Counted from the first letter of the stretch, positions 35,222 through 43,165 are shown. The stretch: DNA of 64,000 nt from Sphingomonas colocasiae (GCF_019880585.1 NZ_JAINVV010000011.1:124001-188000), one strand, 5' to 3'. Notes: generated from the sequence alone by a model not told the origin. Numbers and translations: made by a program.

Positions 35222-36499
35222 ATGACAGGATCGGCCCCGGACGTTTCGCAATCGGCCCAGCATTCGGATCGTGTGGCCGCGCTGGTCGATGGCGGGCCGG
35301 GTTCGGACGCGGTCGTTCGGATGGCCGCCGCGCTCGCACGCGCGTTCGGCATGCCGTGGGAAGCCATATATGTGGAAACGCCGGATGGCGGGCGCGAAGG
35401 CCCGGTGGGCGCGCGCGCGGCGGAGGCGCTGAGCCTGGCCACCCGCACCGGCGGCATGGTCGGCACGATCGCGGCGGCGACACCGGCGGACGGCATTCGC
35501 GAATATCTGGGCTCGGCCCCCGCGGCGCATCTCGTGATCGGGCGGGACCGGCCGGCGGCACGGGCGCGGTGGTGGCGCCGGCCGCTGGCCGAATCTCTCG
35601 CCGCCGATCTGCCCGGCATCGTCCTGCACATGGTTCCGGCGGTGCCTGCCGGGGACGAGGCGGCCGTCGCGCCGGATCCGATCGCCTCGCCGGCCGGGGC
35701 CTGGCGCGAATATCTGATCGCCGTGGCGCTTGTCCTCGTCACGCTGGGCGTTGCCGAGTTGCTGCAGTTCTTCACCGGCACCCGTTCGCTCGATCTGGTC
35801 TTCCTCTTTCCGGTGATCGCGGTGGCGGCGCGGCTGGGGCTTCGCCCCGCGATTCTGGCGGCCCTTCTGTCCGTCTTCTCCTATAATTTCTTCCTGCTCG
35901 CCCCGGCGCTGAGCTTCGACGTCGCGGCGCCGCAGAATCTGGTGATGTCGGCGGTTTTCCTGGCCGCCGCCGCCTATACCAGCATCGTCACCGGCCGGAT
36001 GCGCGGCCGGCTGACGCTGAGCGATCGCAGCGCGCGCGAGAATGCCGGCCTCGCCACGCTCGCCCAGCGCCTGACGCGCGATGCGGATTGGGAAGCGACC
36101 GCGCTGACGCTGTGCGAGCATGTCCACGGCCTGTTCGATGTGCAAGCGGCGGTGTTCCGCGAAGGGGATGACGGCCTCGTGATGACGAGCGCAGCGCCCA
36201 GGGGTGCCGCGCTCGGCCCGGTCGACCAGGCCGCGCTCGACTGGAGCCTGGCGCATGGCGAGGAAGCGGGCGCGGGAACCGGCGTGATGTCCGCCGCGGA
36301 CTGGCAGTTCCAGCCGCTCAAGACTTCGCTCGGCACGCTCGCCATCCTCGGCCTCGCGCGGGAGGACGGGCGCGATCCCGTCCGGCCGCATCAGCGCGTG
36401 CTGCTTTCGACGATCGTGGCGCAGGCGGCGCTCGCACACGAACGGCTGAAGCTGGAGGACGGGATGCGCGCGGCGGCCAGGACGGGCAAGCGCCGCTGA
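35222..36499 (+). CDS. KdpD-like protein with DUF4118 and GAF regions but no kinase
   Basis: 425 residues. Residues about 15-135 resemble the USP-like region of KdpD, 155-275 carry four membrane spans matching DUF4118 (ELLQFFTGTRSLDLVFLFPVIAVAARLGLRPA) and about 290-410 form a GAF-like domain. The protein stops before any HisKA/HATPase_c domain, and the N-terminal KdpD Walker region is missing. It may be a membrane sensor that signals through protein contact, or a relic. It is followed by a hairpin repeat. No kdpFABC or kdpE nearby. Confidence 0.8.
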   Translation: MTGSAPDVSQSAQHSDRVAALVDGGPGSDAVVRMAAALARAFGMPWEAIYVETPDGGREGPVGARAAEALSLATRTGGMVGTIAAATPADGIREYLGSAPAAHLVIGRDRPAARARWWRRPLAESLAADLPGIVLHMVPAVPAGDEAAVAPDPIASPAGAWREYLIAVALVLVTLGVAELLQFFTGTRSLDLVFLFPVIAVAARLGLRPAILAALLSVFSYNFFLLAPALSFDVAAPQNLVMSAVFLAAAAYTSIVTGRMRGRLTLSDRSARENAGLATLAQRLTRDADWEATALTLCEHVHGLFDVQAAVFREGDDGLVMTSAAPRGAALGPVDQAALDWSLAHGEEAGAGTGVMSAADWQFQPLKTSLGTLAILGLAREDGRDPVRPHQRVLLSTIVAQAALAHERLKLEDGMRAAARTGKRR

Positions 36500-36526
36500 C
36501 GCTCCCTGCCTGCCGCTGGTCCAGCA

Positions 36527-36607
36527 GGTCGTTGAAAACCGCCTCGTCATCCCCGCGCAGGCGGGGATGACGACGGAGGTCGCTTCAAGTCACTTTTTCA
36601 ACAACCT
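36527..36607 (+). repeat. Nested inverted repeat
   Basis: An inner 12-bp perfect palindrome (CGTCATCCCCGC / GCGGGGATGACG, 36545-36556 and 36561-36572, 4-base loop) is enclosed by outer arms AGGTCGTTGAAAA and TTTTTCAACAACCT. It sits just after the KdpD-like gene and could act as a terminator; the nested arms look like a miniature transposable or REP-type repeat. Confidence 0.65.
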
Positions 36608-36665
36608 ACTGGAGCATGCTGTGATCCGCCAGAAGCGGACCATGCTCTCGTCATTGTTTTCCGGT

Positions 36666-36866
36666 TCAGTTGCGCGCCTCATGCGCGCGCAGGCAATCGG
36701 CATAGCCGTTCCTGCCCGAATTCCAGCGATTGACCTGCTTGCAGGCGGCATGTGCCGCGTCCGACGCGCCAAGTTGCGCGCGCGCTCGCCACACCCCGTT
36801 GCCGATCGACAGCAAAACGACCCCGAACGCGAAGGTGTAGAGAAGATATTTCAGCCCGGGCCTCAT
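36666..36866 (-). CDS. Small single-span membrane protein (66 aa)
   Basis: 66 residues: one membrane segment (YLLYTFAFGVVLLSIGNGVW) then a soluble tail with two cysteines (HAACKQVN and YADCLRAHE) spaced 16 residues apart that could pair in the periplasm. The ATG giving MRPGLKY is preferred over an upstream TTG. Function unknown. Confidence 0.6.
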   Translation of the reverse strand: MRPGLKYLLYTFAFGVVLLSIGNGVWRARAQLGASDAAHAACKQVNRWNSGRNGYADCLRAHEARN

Positions 36867-36920
36867 CGCTTCGGAATATCGCCATGGGCTTAACAAAATG
36901 CGAGGATGCCCCGCCTCGGC

Positions 36921-37763
36921 CTATTCCGCCCCCCGGCCGGAGAAGGCCCCCGCCTGATCGCCCGGCCCGCCGCCACGGGCATCGCCGAACCTTGCCCTGG
37001 CCGCCGCCGCGAAGGTGCGGCCGACCGGCACCAGCCGGTCGTCGATCAGGCGGAGCGAAAGCCTCTGCCCCTCCGTCCGCGTGCCCGCCACCGCCGCCTG
37101 GGCGACCCACCAGCGGCGATGGACCTGCGCGCCCAGCCGGGGATCGAGCAGGGCCACCGCATCGGCCATCCGCATCAGGATCAGCGCGCTCCCGCCCGTC
37201 GCATGCACGCGCAGATAATGATCCTCGGTTTCGAGCGCGATGATGTCCCGGCCGATCTCCGGCGGCAGCCGGCCGAGCAGCGCCGACGGAAAACCGGCGG
37301 GGGGCGGCGGGTTCGCCTGTCCGGGGCTCGCCGGTGCGGGCGCCTCAGGCTCCTCGGCGGTGGGCGAGCGGGGCGTCGTCGCATAGACGATCAGCAGTTG
37401 AACGGCGGCGACCGCCGCGAACAGCGCGGGCAATTGCCAGGGCGTGAAGACGCGGCCGGGCTGGACGAACGACATCGCCCACGCGACCACGAAGGTCATC
37501 GGCGCCGCGGAGAGCAGGGCGACGGCGCCGATCCGGATCGCGCCGGCGCGAAACCGCGTGACGGGCAGCGCCGCGCCCGCCGCGACGGCGGCCGCCACGC
37601 CCGCCACCGTCAGCCCCATCCAGAATGCGTAGCGGGTCGCGATCGGAAAGGCCGGGTAGGAACCGAACGGCCCCGCGAAGCCGAGGAGCAGGCCCACGGG
37701 TATCGCGGCCAGCACCGGCCTCCATCTCTCCCGGGCAAGGCGTTGGCGCTGCGTGAACTGCAT
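36921..37763 (-). CDS. LytTR DNA-binding protein with membrane domain
   Basis: 280 residues. Four or five membrane spans fill residues about 18-140 (LLLGFAGPFG, FWMGLTVAGVAAAVAAGAAL, LPALFAAVAAVQLLIVY). After a proline-rich linker the C-terminal ~90 residues are a LytTR domain: DIIALETEDHYLRVHA, DAVALLDPRLGAQVHRRWWV, DRLVPVGRTF. It is a membrane-bound transcription factor of a class common in sphingomonads, likely controlling the divergent secreted-protein gene. The ATG at this position fits a short cytosolic N-terminus. Confidence 0.85.
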   Translation of the reverse strand: MQFTQRQRLARERWRPVLAAIPVGLLLGFAGPFGSYPAFPIATRYAFWMGLTVAGVAAAVAAGAALPVTRFRAGAIRIGAVALLSAAPMTFVVAWAMSFVQPGRVFTPWQLPALFAAVAAVQLLIVYATTPRSPTAEEPEAPAPASPGQANPPPPAGFPSALLGRLPPEIGRDIIALETEDHYLRVHATGGSALILMRMADAVALLDPRLGAQVHRRWWVAQAAVAGTRTEGQRLSLRLIDDRLVPVGRTFAAAARARFGDARGGGPGDQAGAFSGRGAE

Positions 37764-37894
37764 GCTTCCCACATTGGCGAAAAAAACGACGCTATTGCCG
37801 AAATCCCGGCTTGTCGATGCGGCCGGACCCGGCGGATGCCGATCGCGGCCGGCGCGATCCGCGCCCTGAAGCATGCCCGAGATGGAGACCGACG

Positions 37895-38350
37895 ATGAAT
37901 GACCTGATGAGGCTCGCCCTGGCGGCCGCCTTCGCCGCCCCGGCGGTGGCCGCCGCCCAGCCCGCGACGCCGATCGCGATGCGCTGCGCCCCCGAACGCA
38001 ACGCCGAAGCGGCCGCGCGCGGCGAGGCCCCGAACCTTCACGGCAATTGGGATTTCCTGATGGATGTGGGGGGAACGCCCAGTTTCGGGTTGTTGTCGAT
38101 CGGCCTGATCGACGGTGGCTATGGCGGATCGCTCACCCCGGTGCGCACCGCGCCCGTCGTGCTGCGCGGGATCACCGTGACCGGCGACGCCATCCGCATG
38201 GTCGTCGCCTCGCGCGAGGGGGACGTCCTGTTCGACGGCAGGCTCTCCGCCAAGGGCGACCGGATGTGCGGCACCGTGACCTATCACAATGGCCAGAGCT
38301 TCCCGATGGCGGCGCAGAAGCGGCCTTCGGCATACCAGCCGCAGCCCTAG
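37895..38350 (+). CDS. Secreted hypothetical protein
   Basis: 151 residues with a signal peptide (MRLALAAAFAAPAVAAAQ). Two cysteines (AMRCAPE, DRMCGTV). Mature part is rich in short beta strands (GGSLTPVRTAPVVLRGITVTGDAIRMVV). Divergent from the LytTR membrane regulator, which may control it. Unknown family. Confidence 0.7.
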   Translation: MNDLMRLALAAAFAAPAVAAAQPATPIAMRCAPERNAEAAARGEAPNLHGNWDFLMDVGGTPSFGLLSIGLIDGGYGGSLTPVRTAPVVLRGITVTGDAIRMVVASREGDVLFDGRLSAKGDRMCGTVTYHNGQSFPMAAQKRPSAYQPQP

Positions 38351-38391
38351 CGGCGAAAAGTCCGCCATTCCCGCCTGAGCGCCCTTGGCGT

Positions 38392-38462
38392 CCGGGATCG
38401 TCCAAGAACAGCCGGAAATCGGCGGCGCGCCGGACGATGCGCCCGGTGCCGTCATCGCGGCG
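38392..38462 (-). pseudogene. Fragment of a SnoaL-like gene (C-terminal piece)
   Basis: On the minus strand this 71-bp stretch encodes RRDDGTGRIVRRAADFRLF, close to RRDGGTWRIVRRIADFRLF near the end of the intact SnoaL-like gene at 39523. By eye 63 of 71 bases match 39545-39615 on the same strand. The rest of the copy is gone, so it is a duplicated remnant lying on the other side of the secreted-protein gene. Confidence 0.7.
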
Positions 38463-38542
38463 ATTTAAATAAAGGCCGATATTGTGTTGAATCGTGCGAA
38501 TTGATAGCAGCCGCGCTACAAGTCTCAACTCCTGGGGGAAAG

Positions 38543-39448
38543 ATGAGCGCTGAAACGAGAAGAATGCGAACGCGATATTTTCGTGCCGCCGGATTGATCG
38601 CCATCCTGATGCTGCTGGGCGGCGCGCGGCCGATACTACAGGCCGCACGTCAAATTGTGTTGCCGCTGGAAACCAATCCACCGGCCGGCACCGAGTTCAA
38701 GGTGAAGGTTGGCGAAACCATCTTGGCCAGCCGCTTCATGGACTGGAACATGGCGCGCCTGGACGCGCCGGTATCCGTATCGATCGACCGTTTTTCCCAG
38801 ACGGTCGGTCCTGACCTTGACCTGGAGGGCTTCGGTGCCACACGCGGTTCGCAGGAACGGACAGGGCTGAGTGCGCGAGCCTATTATTGCGCCGACAAGG
38901 TGAAGGCGCACAGCGGCCTTTCATACCAATTGCTCAGCAGCGTCACTTCGAATGTCGAGCAGTTCGTCCGCTTCTGCTTTGTCGACGAAAATGACGACGG
39001 GCGACTGGATCACATATTCCTATTGGGCGCGAAATCCCGCGAATTGCAGGTCGCGCACGCGATCGAGCCCGTCGCTTTCCACAAGCTGGAGCTGCAACCG
39101 GACAAGAAGGATACGGAACTTCACCTCATTCTGAAGCGGCTGGATCCCGCAAGCCGCAACATCCTCCTCTACCAGCGGCCACGGCGGAACGGAAAGGAAC
39201 CCTGGCTAGGACCGTTCAGCCTGTGGAGTGTGGCGACCGGCACGGAATATCGGCAGGAAGACAAGGTGAATGTCCGCTATCCGCTGAACGGGCCGGTGAC
39301 GCTCAAGAACATCATGGGCTATGATCTGACGGTGAAGAGCGTCGATCCGGCGACAGGCGAAGTGACCTTCACATGCGACCGCGTCAGCGAGCCCATGCTG
39401 GCCAATGGCGAAGGATCGGAATACGCGACAATCGTCGTCTATCGCTGA
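38543..39448 (+). CDS. Secreted hypothetical protein (paralogue of the gene at 11166)
   Basis: 301 residues; N-terminal basic then hydrophobic (RAAGLIAILMLLGGARPIL), a signal or anchor. It shares the segment order ARAYYCADK, VRFCFVDENDDG and HIFLLGAKS with the protein at 11166. An acidic DENDDGRLD loop could bind calcium. A GGGGGAAAG ribosome site supports the ATG. Codons are more mixed than in core genes. It is flanked by the two copies of the SnoaL C-terminal sequence. Confidence 0.75.
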   Translation: MSAETRRMRTRYFRAAGLIAILMLLGGARPILQAARQIVLPLETNPPAGTEFKVKVGETILASRFMDWNMARLDAPVSVSIDRFSQTVGPDLDLEGFGATRGSQERTGLSARAYYCADKVKAHSGLSYQLLSSVTSNVEQFVRFCFVDENDDGRLDHIFLLGAKSRELQVAHAIEPVAFHKLELQPDKKDTELHLILKRLDPASRNILLYQRPRRNGKEPWLGPFSLWSVATGTEYRQEDKVNVRYPLNGPVTLKNIMGYDLTVKSVDPATGEVTFTCDRVSEPMLANGEGSEYATIVVYR

Positions 39449-39522
39449 AGGCCGTCGGCTGGGACAAGCGCCCTGCCACCGACATCAACGCTCGCCGCGC
39501 CGTGCGTCGACGGTCTGGAATG

Positions 39523-39966
39523 CTAGCCGTCGAACGCGATCACGCCGGGGTCGCCCACGAACAGCCGGAAATCGGCGATGCGCCGGACGATGCGCCAGGT
39601 GCCGCCGTCGCGGCGCCAGCTATCGCGATATTCGCCGCTGGTGTCGAACCAGTTGGCGGCACCATCGCCCGCGCCGATATGGCGCGCCTGGACATAGCAG
39701 GCGCTGAGCGGCATCGCGGGATCGCCAAGGTCGATGATCGGGCTGCCCAGCAGATGCTGAGAGGGACCGCAACGATCGAGGTAGCGCCGGAACATGGCCC
39801 GCAACGCCGCCAGCCCGGATCCCGTCCGCCCCTCGCCATAGTCGAACCGGACATCCTCGGCGAAAACGCTGTCGAGCCCGTCCCATTGCCTTGTGTCGAG
39901 CAGGCGCGCGAAGCGCCCGAGCTGGTCCGATACCGCCGCGCGGATATCCGCCGCCCCCTCCGTCAA
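39523..39966 (-). CDS. SnoaL-like / NTF2-fold protein
   Basis: 147 residues from a TTG that overlaps the stop of the upstream gene (TTGA). The NTF2-like fold is visible: LGRFARLLDTRQWDGLDSVF, DVRFDYG, HLLGSPIID, and WRIVRRIADFRLFVGDP at the end, the usual layout of SnoaL or ketosteroid-isomerase relatives. It could be an isomerase or hydratase in degradation of cyclic compounds with the CMD-family protein encoded just before it. Confidence 0.8.
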   Translation of the reverse strand: MTEGAADIRAAVSDQLGRFARLLDTRQWDGLDSVFAEDVRFDYGEGRTGSGLAALRAMFRRYLDRCGPSQHLLGSPIIDLGDPAMPLSACYVQARHIGAGDGAANWFDTSGEYRDSWRRDGGTWRIVRRIADFRLFVGDPGVIAFDG

Positions 39967-40520
39967 TGCGCTTCGCCGATCTCGAGGATCGAACAGACCG
40001 TGTCGAGGCCGAGGACATGTGCCACGCGGCCGCTGGCGATGAAGGAGGCGACGCACTGGCTGAGATCGACGATCTCGTCGTCGGTGAATTGCGCCTTGGC
40101 GGTGGCCCAGAAGCTTTCGTCGCGCGCGAGGCCCTGCGGATCCTGGCAGAAGCGTTCGGCATATTCGATCGCGGTCCGCTCGCGCTCGCTATAGCCCGGA
40201 TAGGTCCGCCAGTTCGTGACGTTCCGGTAGAAATCCTCGTCGGGCGCCGCGCCGTTCTCGATCACCGTCTGCGACGCGTCGATCGACTGGGCGTCGTAGA
40301 AATCCCTGAGGTCGCGCTTCGCGCGAAAGGCGCGGCAGACCATGCAGCCGTTGATATCGGCGGTGCGTGCGCGCGCGCCCTCGAAGATCCGCAGCGGCAA
40401 TCGGGTCTTGCGATACACCGCCTGCGAGAAATTCTTCGACGCCGCGACCATCTCGGCCGAAAAATAGTCGCCGAGCGCGGAAAACGGATCGGGATTGTCC
40501 TCGGGTATCGCCACGCGCAT
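39963..40520 (-). CDS. Carboxymuconolactone decarboxylase family protein
   Basis: 185 residues, longer than the 10631 protein. NGCMVCRAFRAKRD (about residues 57-70) carries the CxxC redox pair of the AhpD/CMD fold; ERTAIEYAERF and DDEIVDLSQCVASFIASGRVAHVLGL continue the domain. A strong AAAGGAGAG site supports the ATG. It precedes the SnoaL-like gene with TTGA overlap. The function may be peroxidase-like or catabolic. Confidence 0.88.
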   Translation of the reverse strand: MRVAIPEDNPDPFSALGDYFSAEMVAASKNFSQAVYRKTRLPLRIFEGARARTADINGCMVCRAFRAKRDLRDFYDAQSIDASQTVIENGAAPDEDFYRNVTNWRTYPGYSERERTAIEYAERFCQDPQGLARDESFWATAKAQFTDDEIVDLSQCVASFIASGRVAHVLGLDTVCSILEIGEAH

Positions 40521-40568
40521 CGTCTCTCTCTCCTTTATCGGTGAATGCATCTGGAAAGGCGCAGCCGC

Positions 40569-40671
40569 CTACAGCAGACTGCGCGAAATCTGAATCACGC
40601 AGCCTGCTGTAGCCATGTGTTGCCGCATCGTTTCGTGCGGAAAACCGGTTCCCACTTTTCCGCACGATGCT
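40569..40671 (-). repeat. Dispersed composite palindromic repeat, copy 2
   Basis: On the minus strand it reads the same order as copy 1: the core GGAAAAGTGGGAACCGGTTTTC then a hairpin, here CTACAGCAGACTGCG paired at 14 of 15 positions with CGCAGCCTGCTGTAG. It fills the space between the CMD-family and DUF3237 genes and abuts the latter's stop codon. Confidence 0.75.
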
Positions 40672-41253
40672 CTAACCCTCCAGGATCGCCATCTCGTAGC
40701 TCTGGCAAACCGGATCCATCGTCAGCATGCCGCGCCCGACGAGCTGGACCTGGTTCAGCCAGGCGAGCGTCGGATGGGCGGGGTCGATCTCGATCTGGCC
40801 GGTCAGCATGATCGGCGCTTCGCCGCGCAGATGCGCCGCCATGTCGCCCACCGAGACATATTGGAAGAAGAAGGGCGTGCCGTCCCCGGCCTTCAGCGCC
40901 ATGCGGACGGTGACGTGCGCCGCGTGCGGCCCTTGCAGATAGCTGCCCATGCCCACGCTCAGGCTGACCGCGCCCAGCGCGTCGTTGCGCCAGTCCACCC
41001 GGCCGAGCCGCGCCGCCAGCCGGGTCGCGATCGGGCCGTCATGGCTGACCGAGAAGTCCGGAAACACGTCCAGCGTGCCGAACGGACGCAGCTTCATCGT
41101 CATATCCCCGGCACTCCATTTTGCGCCGGCCGCCCGGCCGTGCGTTTCACCATCGCCATATGCCGGCGCCGCGCGCGCCGCACCGATCGCCGAAACCGCG
41201 CAAAGCCCCGTACCGAAGCTCCGCAGAAGGGAGCGCCTGTCAAGCTGTTCCAT
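40672..41253 (-). CDS. DUF3237-like protein with Tat-type signal
   Basis: 193 residues. The N-terminus DRRSLLRSFGTGLCAVSAIG has a twin-arginine motif, so it is probably exported folded. The mature part fits DUF3237 (GPIATRLAARLGRVDWRNDALGAVSLSVGMG, then a beta-rich remainder with APIMLTGQIEIDP). DUF3237 proteins are uncharacterised beta-barrels. It follows the CMD and SnoaL genes on the same strand after a repeat. Confidence 0.7.
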   Translation of the reverse strand: MEQLDRRSLLRSFGTGLCAVSAIGAARAAPAYGDGETHGRAAGAKWSAGDMTMKLRPFGTLDVFPDFSVSHDGPIATRLAARLGRVDWRNDALGAVSLSVGMGSYLQGPHAAHVTVRMALKAGDGTPFFFQYVSVGDMAAHLRGEAPIMLTGQIEIDPAHPTLAWLNQVQLVGRGMLTMDPVCQSYEMAILEG

Positions 41254-41370
41254 GCCCTCTTCCCGTTCGCCCGGCCTCGCGCCGATGTGCGGGGCCGTGC
41301 GGCCCGCACGCGCACTCAACAGATGTCGACCTTAAGCTTCAACTCGCGTTCTCATGCCTGGCGCCGGAGC

Positions 41371-41457
41371 GCGCCGCGCGAAATCCGGACCGCGCGGCAC
41401 GTGGCAGCCATTGCCCCGCATCGTTTCGCGGAAAACCGGTTCCCACCTCTCGATATG
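41371..41457 (-). repeat. Dispersed composite palindromic repeat, copy 3
   Basis: Carries the same GGGAACCGGTTTTCCGCG core in minus orientation and a GC-rich hairpin (GCGCCGCGCG / CGCGCGGCAC, 9 of 10) in the same relative place as copies 1 and 2. The arms differ in sequence, so the hairpin is preserved by structure. Confidence 0.7.
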
Positions 41458-41474
41458 CTGTCCAGGCTCGGCCG

Positions 41475-41747
41475 ATGTCCCCTTATGTCAGGGCCTGGGC
41501 CTATGTGGCCATCGTCGCGTCGCTGCTGCTCGGCGCGTCGATATGGGGCGATGGCGGCGTGCCGCCGGCGGTGCTGCCCTATCTTGTCGTGCTGTTCCCG
41601 CTGCACGTCGGGCTGACGGCGGTGTTCTTCAAATGCCGGGCGTGCGGCACCTCCGTCTTCGCCCATCGCCCCGGCATGTTCGGCCCGTTCACGCCCTGGC
41701 CGCACCGCCATTGCCGCAAATGCGGCAACGACAATCATGCGGGCTGA
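41475..41747 (+). CDS. Small membrane protein with zinc-ribbon-like tail
   Basis: 90 residues: two membrane spans (about 8-25 and 31-50) followed by a CRACGTSVFAHRPG and CRKCGNDNHAG tail with four cysteines in two CxxC pairs, the layout of a small zinc ribbon. A regulator of a membrane process is a guess; I know no family name. Confidence 0.7.
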   Translation: MSPYVRAWAYVAIVASLLLGASIWGDGGVPPAVLPYLVVLFPLHVGLTAVFFKCRACGTSVFAHRPGMFGPFTPWPHRHCRKCGNDNHAG

Positions 41748-41905
41748 TCGGCAGCTCGGATCGAGCGGTCGCCAGCGGTGCATTGACTTCCATGCGCGGA
41801 TCGCCACAATGGCGGCCATGCAACGGACAGGCTCCCTTCAACGAATGTGTCGATTCAGCAGCGCGCGCTGTTGAAGCACATCCGTGTCGCTTCACTGCGC
41901 AATTC

Positions 41906-41980
41906 GGCAGTGTAGCTTAGAGGTAGAGCAGGGCCTTCATACGGCCAAGGTCGCTGGTTCGATCCCAGCCATTGCCACCA
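41906..41980 (+). tRNA. tRNA with CAT anticodon (Met or lysidine-type Ile)
   Basis: All four arms fold: acceptor GGCAGTG/CATTGCC (one G:T), D-stem GCTT/GAGC, T-stem GCTGG/CCAGC with TTCGATC loop, and encoded ACCA. The anticodon loop TTCATAC gives CAT at 41938-41940. Position 27-43 is G/A, a mismatch. The sequence differs from the usual alphaproteobacterial elongator tRNA-Met, so it may be the Ile2 species or an odd Met copy. tRNAscan-SE scoring would settle it. Confidence 0.7.
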
Positions 41981-42010
41981 TCAGAATTGCCCGGTCGTCC
42001 GGGCTTCCAC

Positions 42011-42086
42011 GCCGCGATGCCAGAGTGGTCATTGGCTTCGGTTGCAACCCGAATGCATGTGGGTTCAATTCCCACTCGCGGCTCCA
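42011..42086 (+). tRNA. tRNA-Cys (GCA)
   Basis: Acceptor GCCGCGA/TCGCGGC, D-stem CCA/TGG, anticodon stem TTCGG/CCGAA with loop TTGCAAC (anticodon GCA), T-stem GTGGG/CCCAC. The discriminator base is T before CCA, the normal identity of tRNA-Cys. Only 30 bp behind the preceding tRNA, so they are probably processed from one transcript. Confidence 0.93.
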
Positions 42087-42108
42087 TTCTTCGAATGCCA
42101 GGCTGAAG

Positions 42109-42180
42109 CGTCATCCCGACGCGAACTGTGATCTCCCACAGGATCAGGCGCGATCTGGTTGGCAGACCCAGGCTGTCGTT
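42109..42180 (+). repeat. Dispersed repeat, CGTCATCCC family, copy 1
   Basis: Begins CGTCATCCCGACGCGAACTG and carries the core CAGGATCAGGCGCGATCTGG. It is a degenerate relative of the copy 116 bases further on, in which the ends are more symmetrical. Such elements often flank tRNA genes in sphingomonads. Confidence 0.7.
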
Positions 42181-42224
42181 CGAGCGACGGTACGTTTGAT
42201 ATCTTCGAAAATGTCCACCCCATG

Positions 42225-42305
42225 CGTCATCCCAGCGCAGGCTGGGATCTTCCACAAGATCAGGCGCGATCTGGTTGGCAGACCCCAGCCTGCGCTGGGG
42301 TGACG
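42225..42305 (+). repeat. Dispersed repeat, CGTCATCCC family, copy 2, strong inverted ends
   Basis: Ends CGTCATCCCAGCGCAGGCTG and its complement CAGCCTGCGCTGGGGTGACG (about 22 of 23 positions pair over 42225-42247 and 42283-42305) enclose a core also found in copy 1. The symmetrical ends suggest a miniature mobile or REP-type element. Confidence 0.75.
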
Positions 42306-42376
42306 CGTTGAACGGGATCCGGTCGACCTTGCACGCCACTCCGCGCGGGGAATGTCGCCACCCCGTCCCGACAGGC

Positions 42377-43165
42377 TCAACCCGATGCGGGAGTGCCGAT
42401 CACGAGGCGGAGGGGGCCGTCGAAGAATGGCTGGGTGCGGAGATGGCCGAATTTCTCGTCCCACCGCCCGCTTGCCAGATCGTCCGCAAGCGCGCGCGCA
42501 AAGCGTTCGACCGAGGCCCGTGGAACAAGGCTCCAGCTGGAGCAGGCCAGCCGCGCTTCCGCGTCGAGCAGCGCTTCCGGGCGGCCATAATAGGCTTCGT
42601 TGAATCCGTCCGCGCAGTGGAGGGGAACGGGCACCGGTTCGACCCGGACCGCCCCGCCGAGCGCGGCGGTGATCCGATCGATGGCGGGGAAGCGGCTCGC
42701 CTCGATCTCGCGCACTTCGGGGATATAGTCGCTCAGCCAATACTCCATCATCCGCGCCGGATCGCAGACGAGCAGCACGACCGGCCCCAGCGTGACCCGG
42801 CGCATTTCGGCCAGCCCCTTTTCGAGATCGGACCATTGGTGGACGGTGACGGTGGCCATCGACGCATCGAAGCGGCCGTCTTCGAACGGCAGGTTTTCCG
42901 CCACCGCGTCGATCGCCACGGAAAGATGCGCGGGCCGCTGCGCGCGCATCGACGCCGACGGCTCCACCGCCGTGACGTCACGGTCCGGCGGTTCGTAGGA
43001 TCCCGCCCCGGCGCCGACGTTCAGCACGGTCCGCGCATCGCCCAGCGCCGCGTGGATCTGCGCGGCGATGACGGGATCGGGCCTGCGGAACCGGCTGTAG
43101 GTGCCGCCGATCCGGCCATAATCGACATCGCCGGCGCTGCCGTCCGGATGGCGTGCTTCAGTCAT
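42377..43165 (-). CDS. Class I SAM-dependent methyltransferase
   Basis: 262 residues. The SAM motif VLNVGAGAGSYEP (about residues 47-59) is a variant of DxGxGxG; the following acidic TAVEPS and VTVHQWSDLEKGLAEMRRV contain motifs II and III of the small-molecule methyltransferase group (Methyltransf_11-like). Upstream frame is open but the MTEARHPDG start fits normal length. No pathway context. Confidence 0.87.
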   Translation of the reverse strand: MTEARHPDGSAGDVDYGRIGGTYSRFRRPDPVIAAQIHAALGDARTVLNVGAGAGSYEPPDRDVTAVEPSASMRAQRPAHLSVAIDAVAENLPFEDGRFDASMATVTVHQWSDLEKGLAEMRRVTLGPVVLLVCDPARMMEYWLSDYIPEVREIEASRFPAIDRITAALGGAVRVEPVPVPLHCADGFNEAYYGRPEALLDAEARLACSSWSLVPRASVERFARALADDLASGRWDEKFGHLRTQPFFDGPLRLVIGTPASG

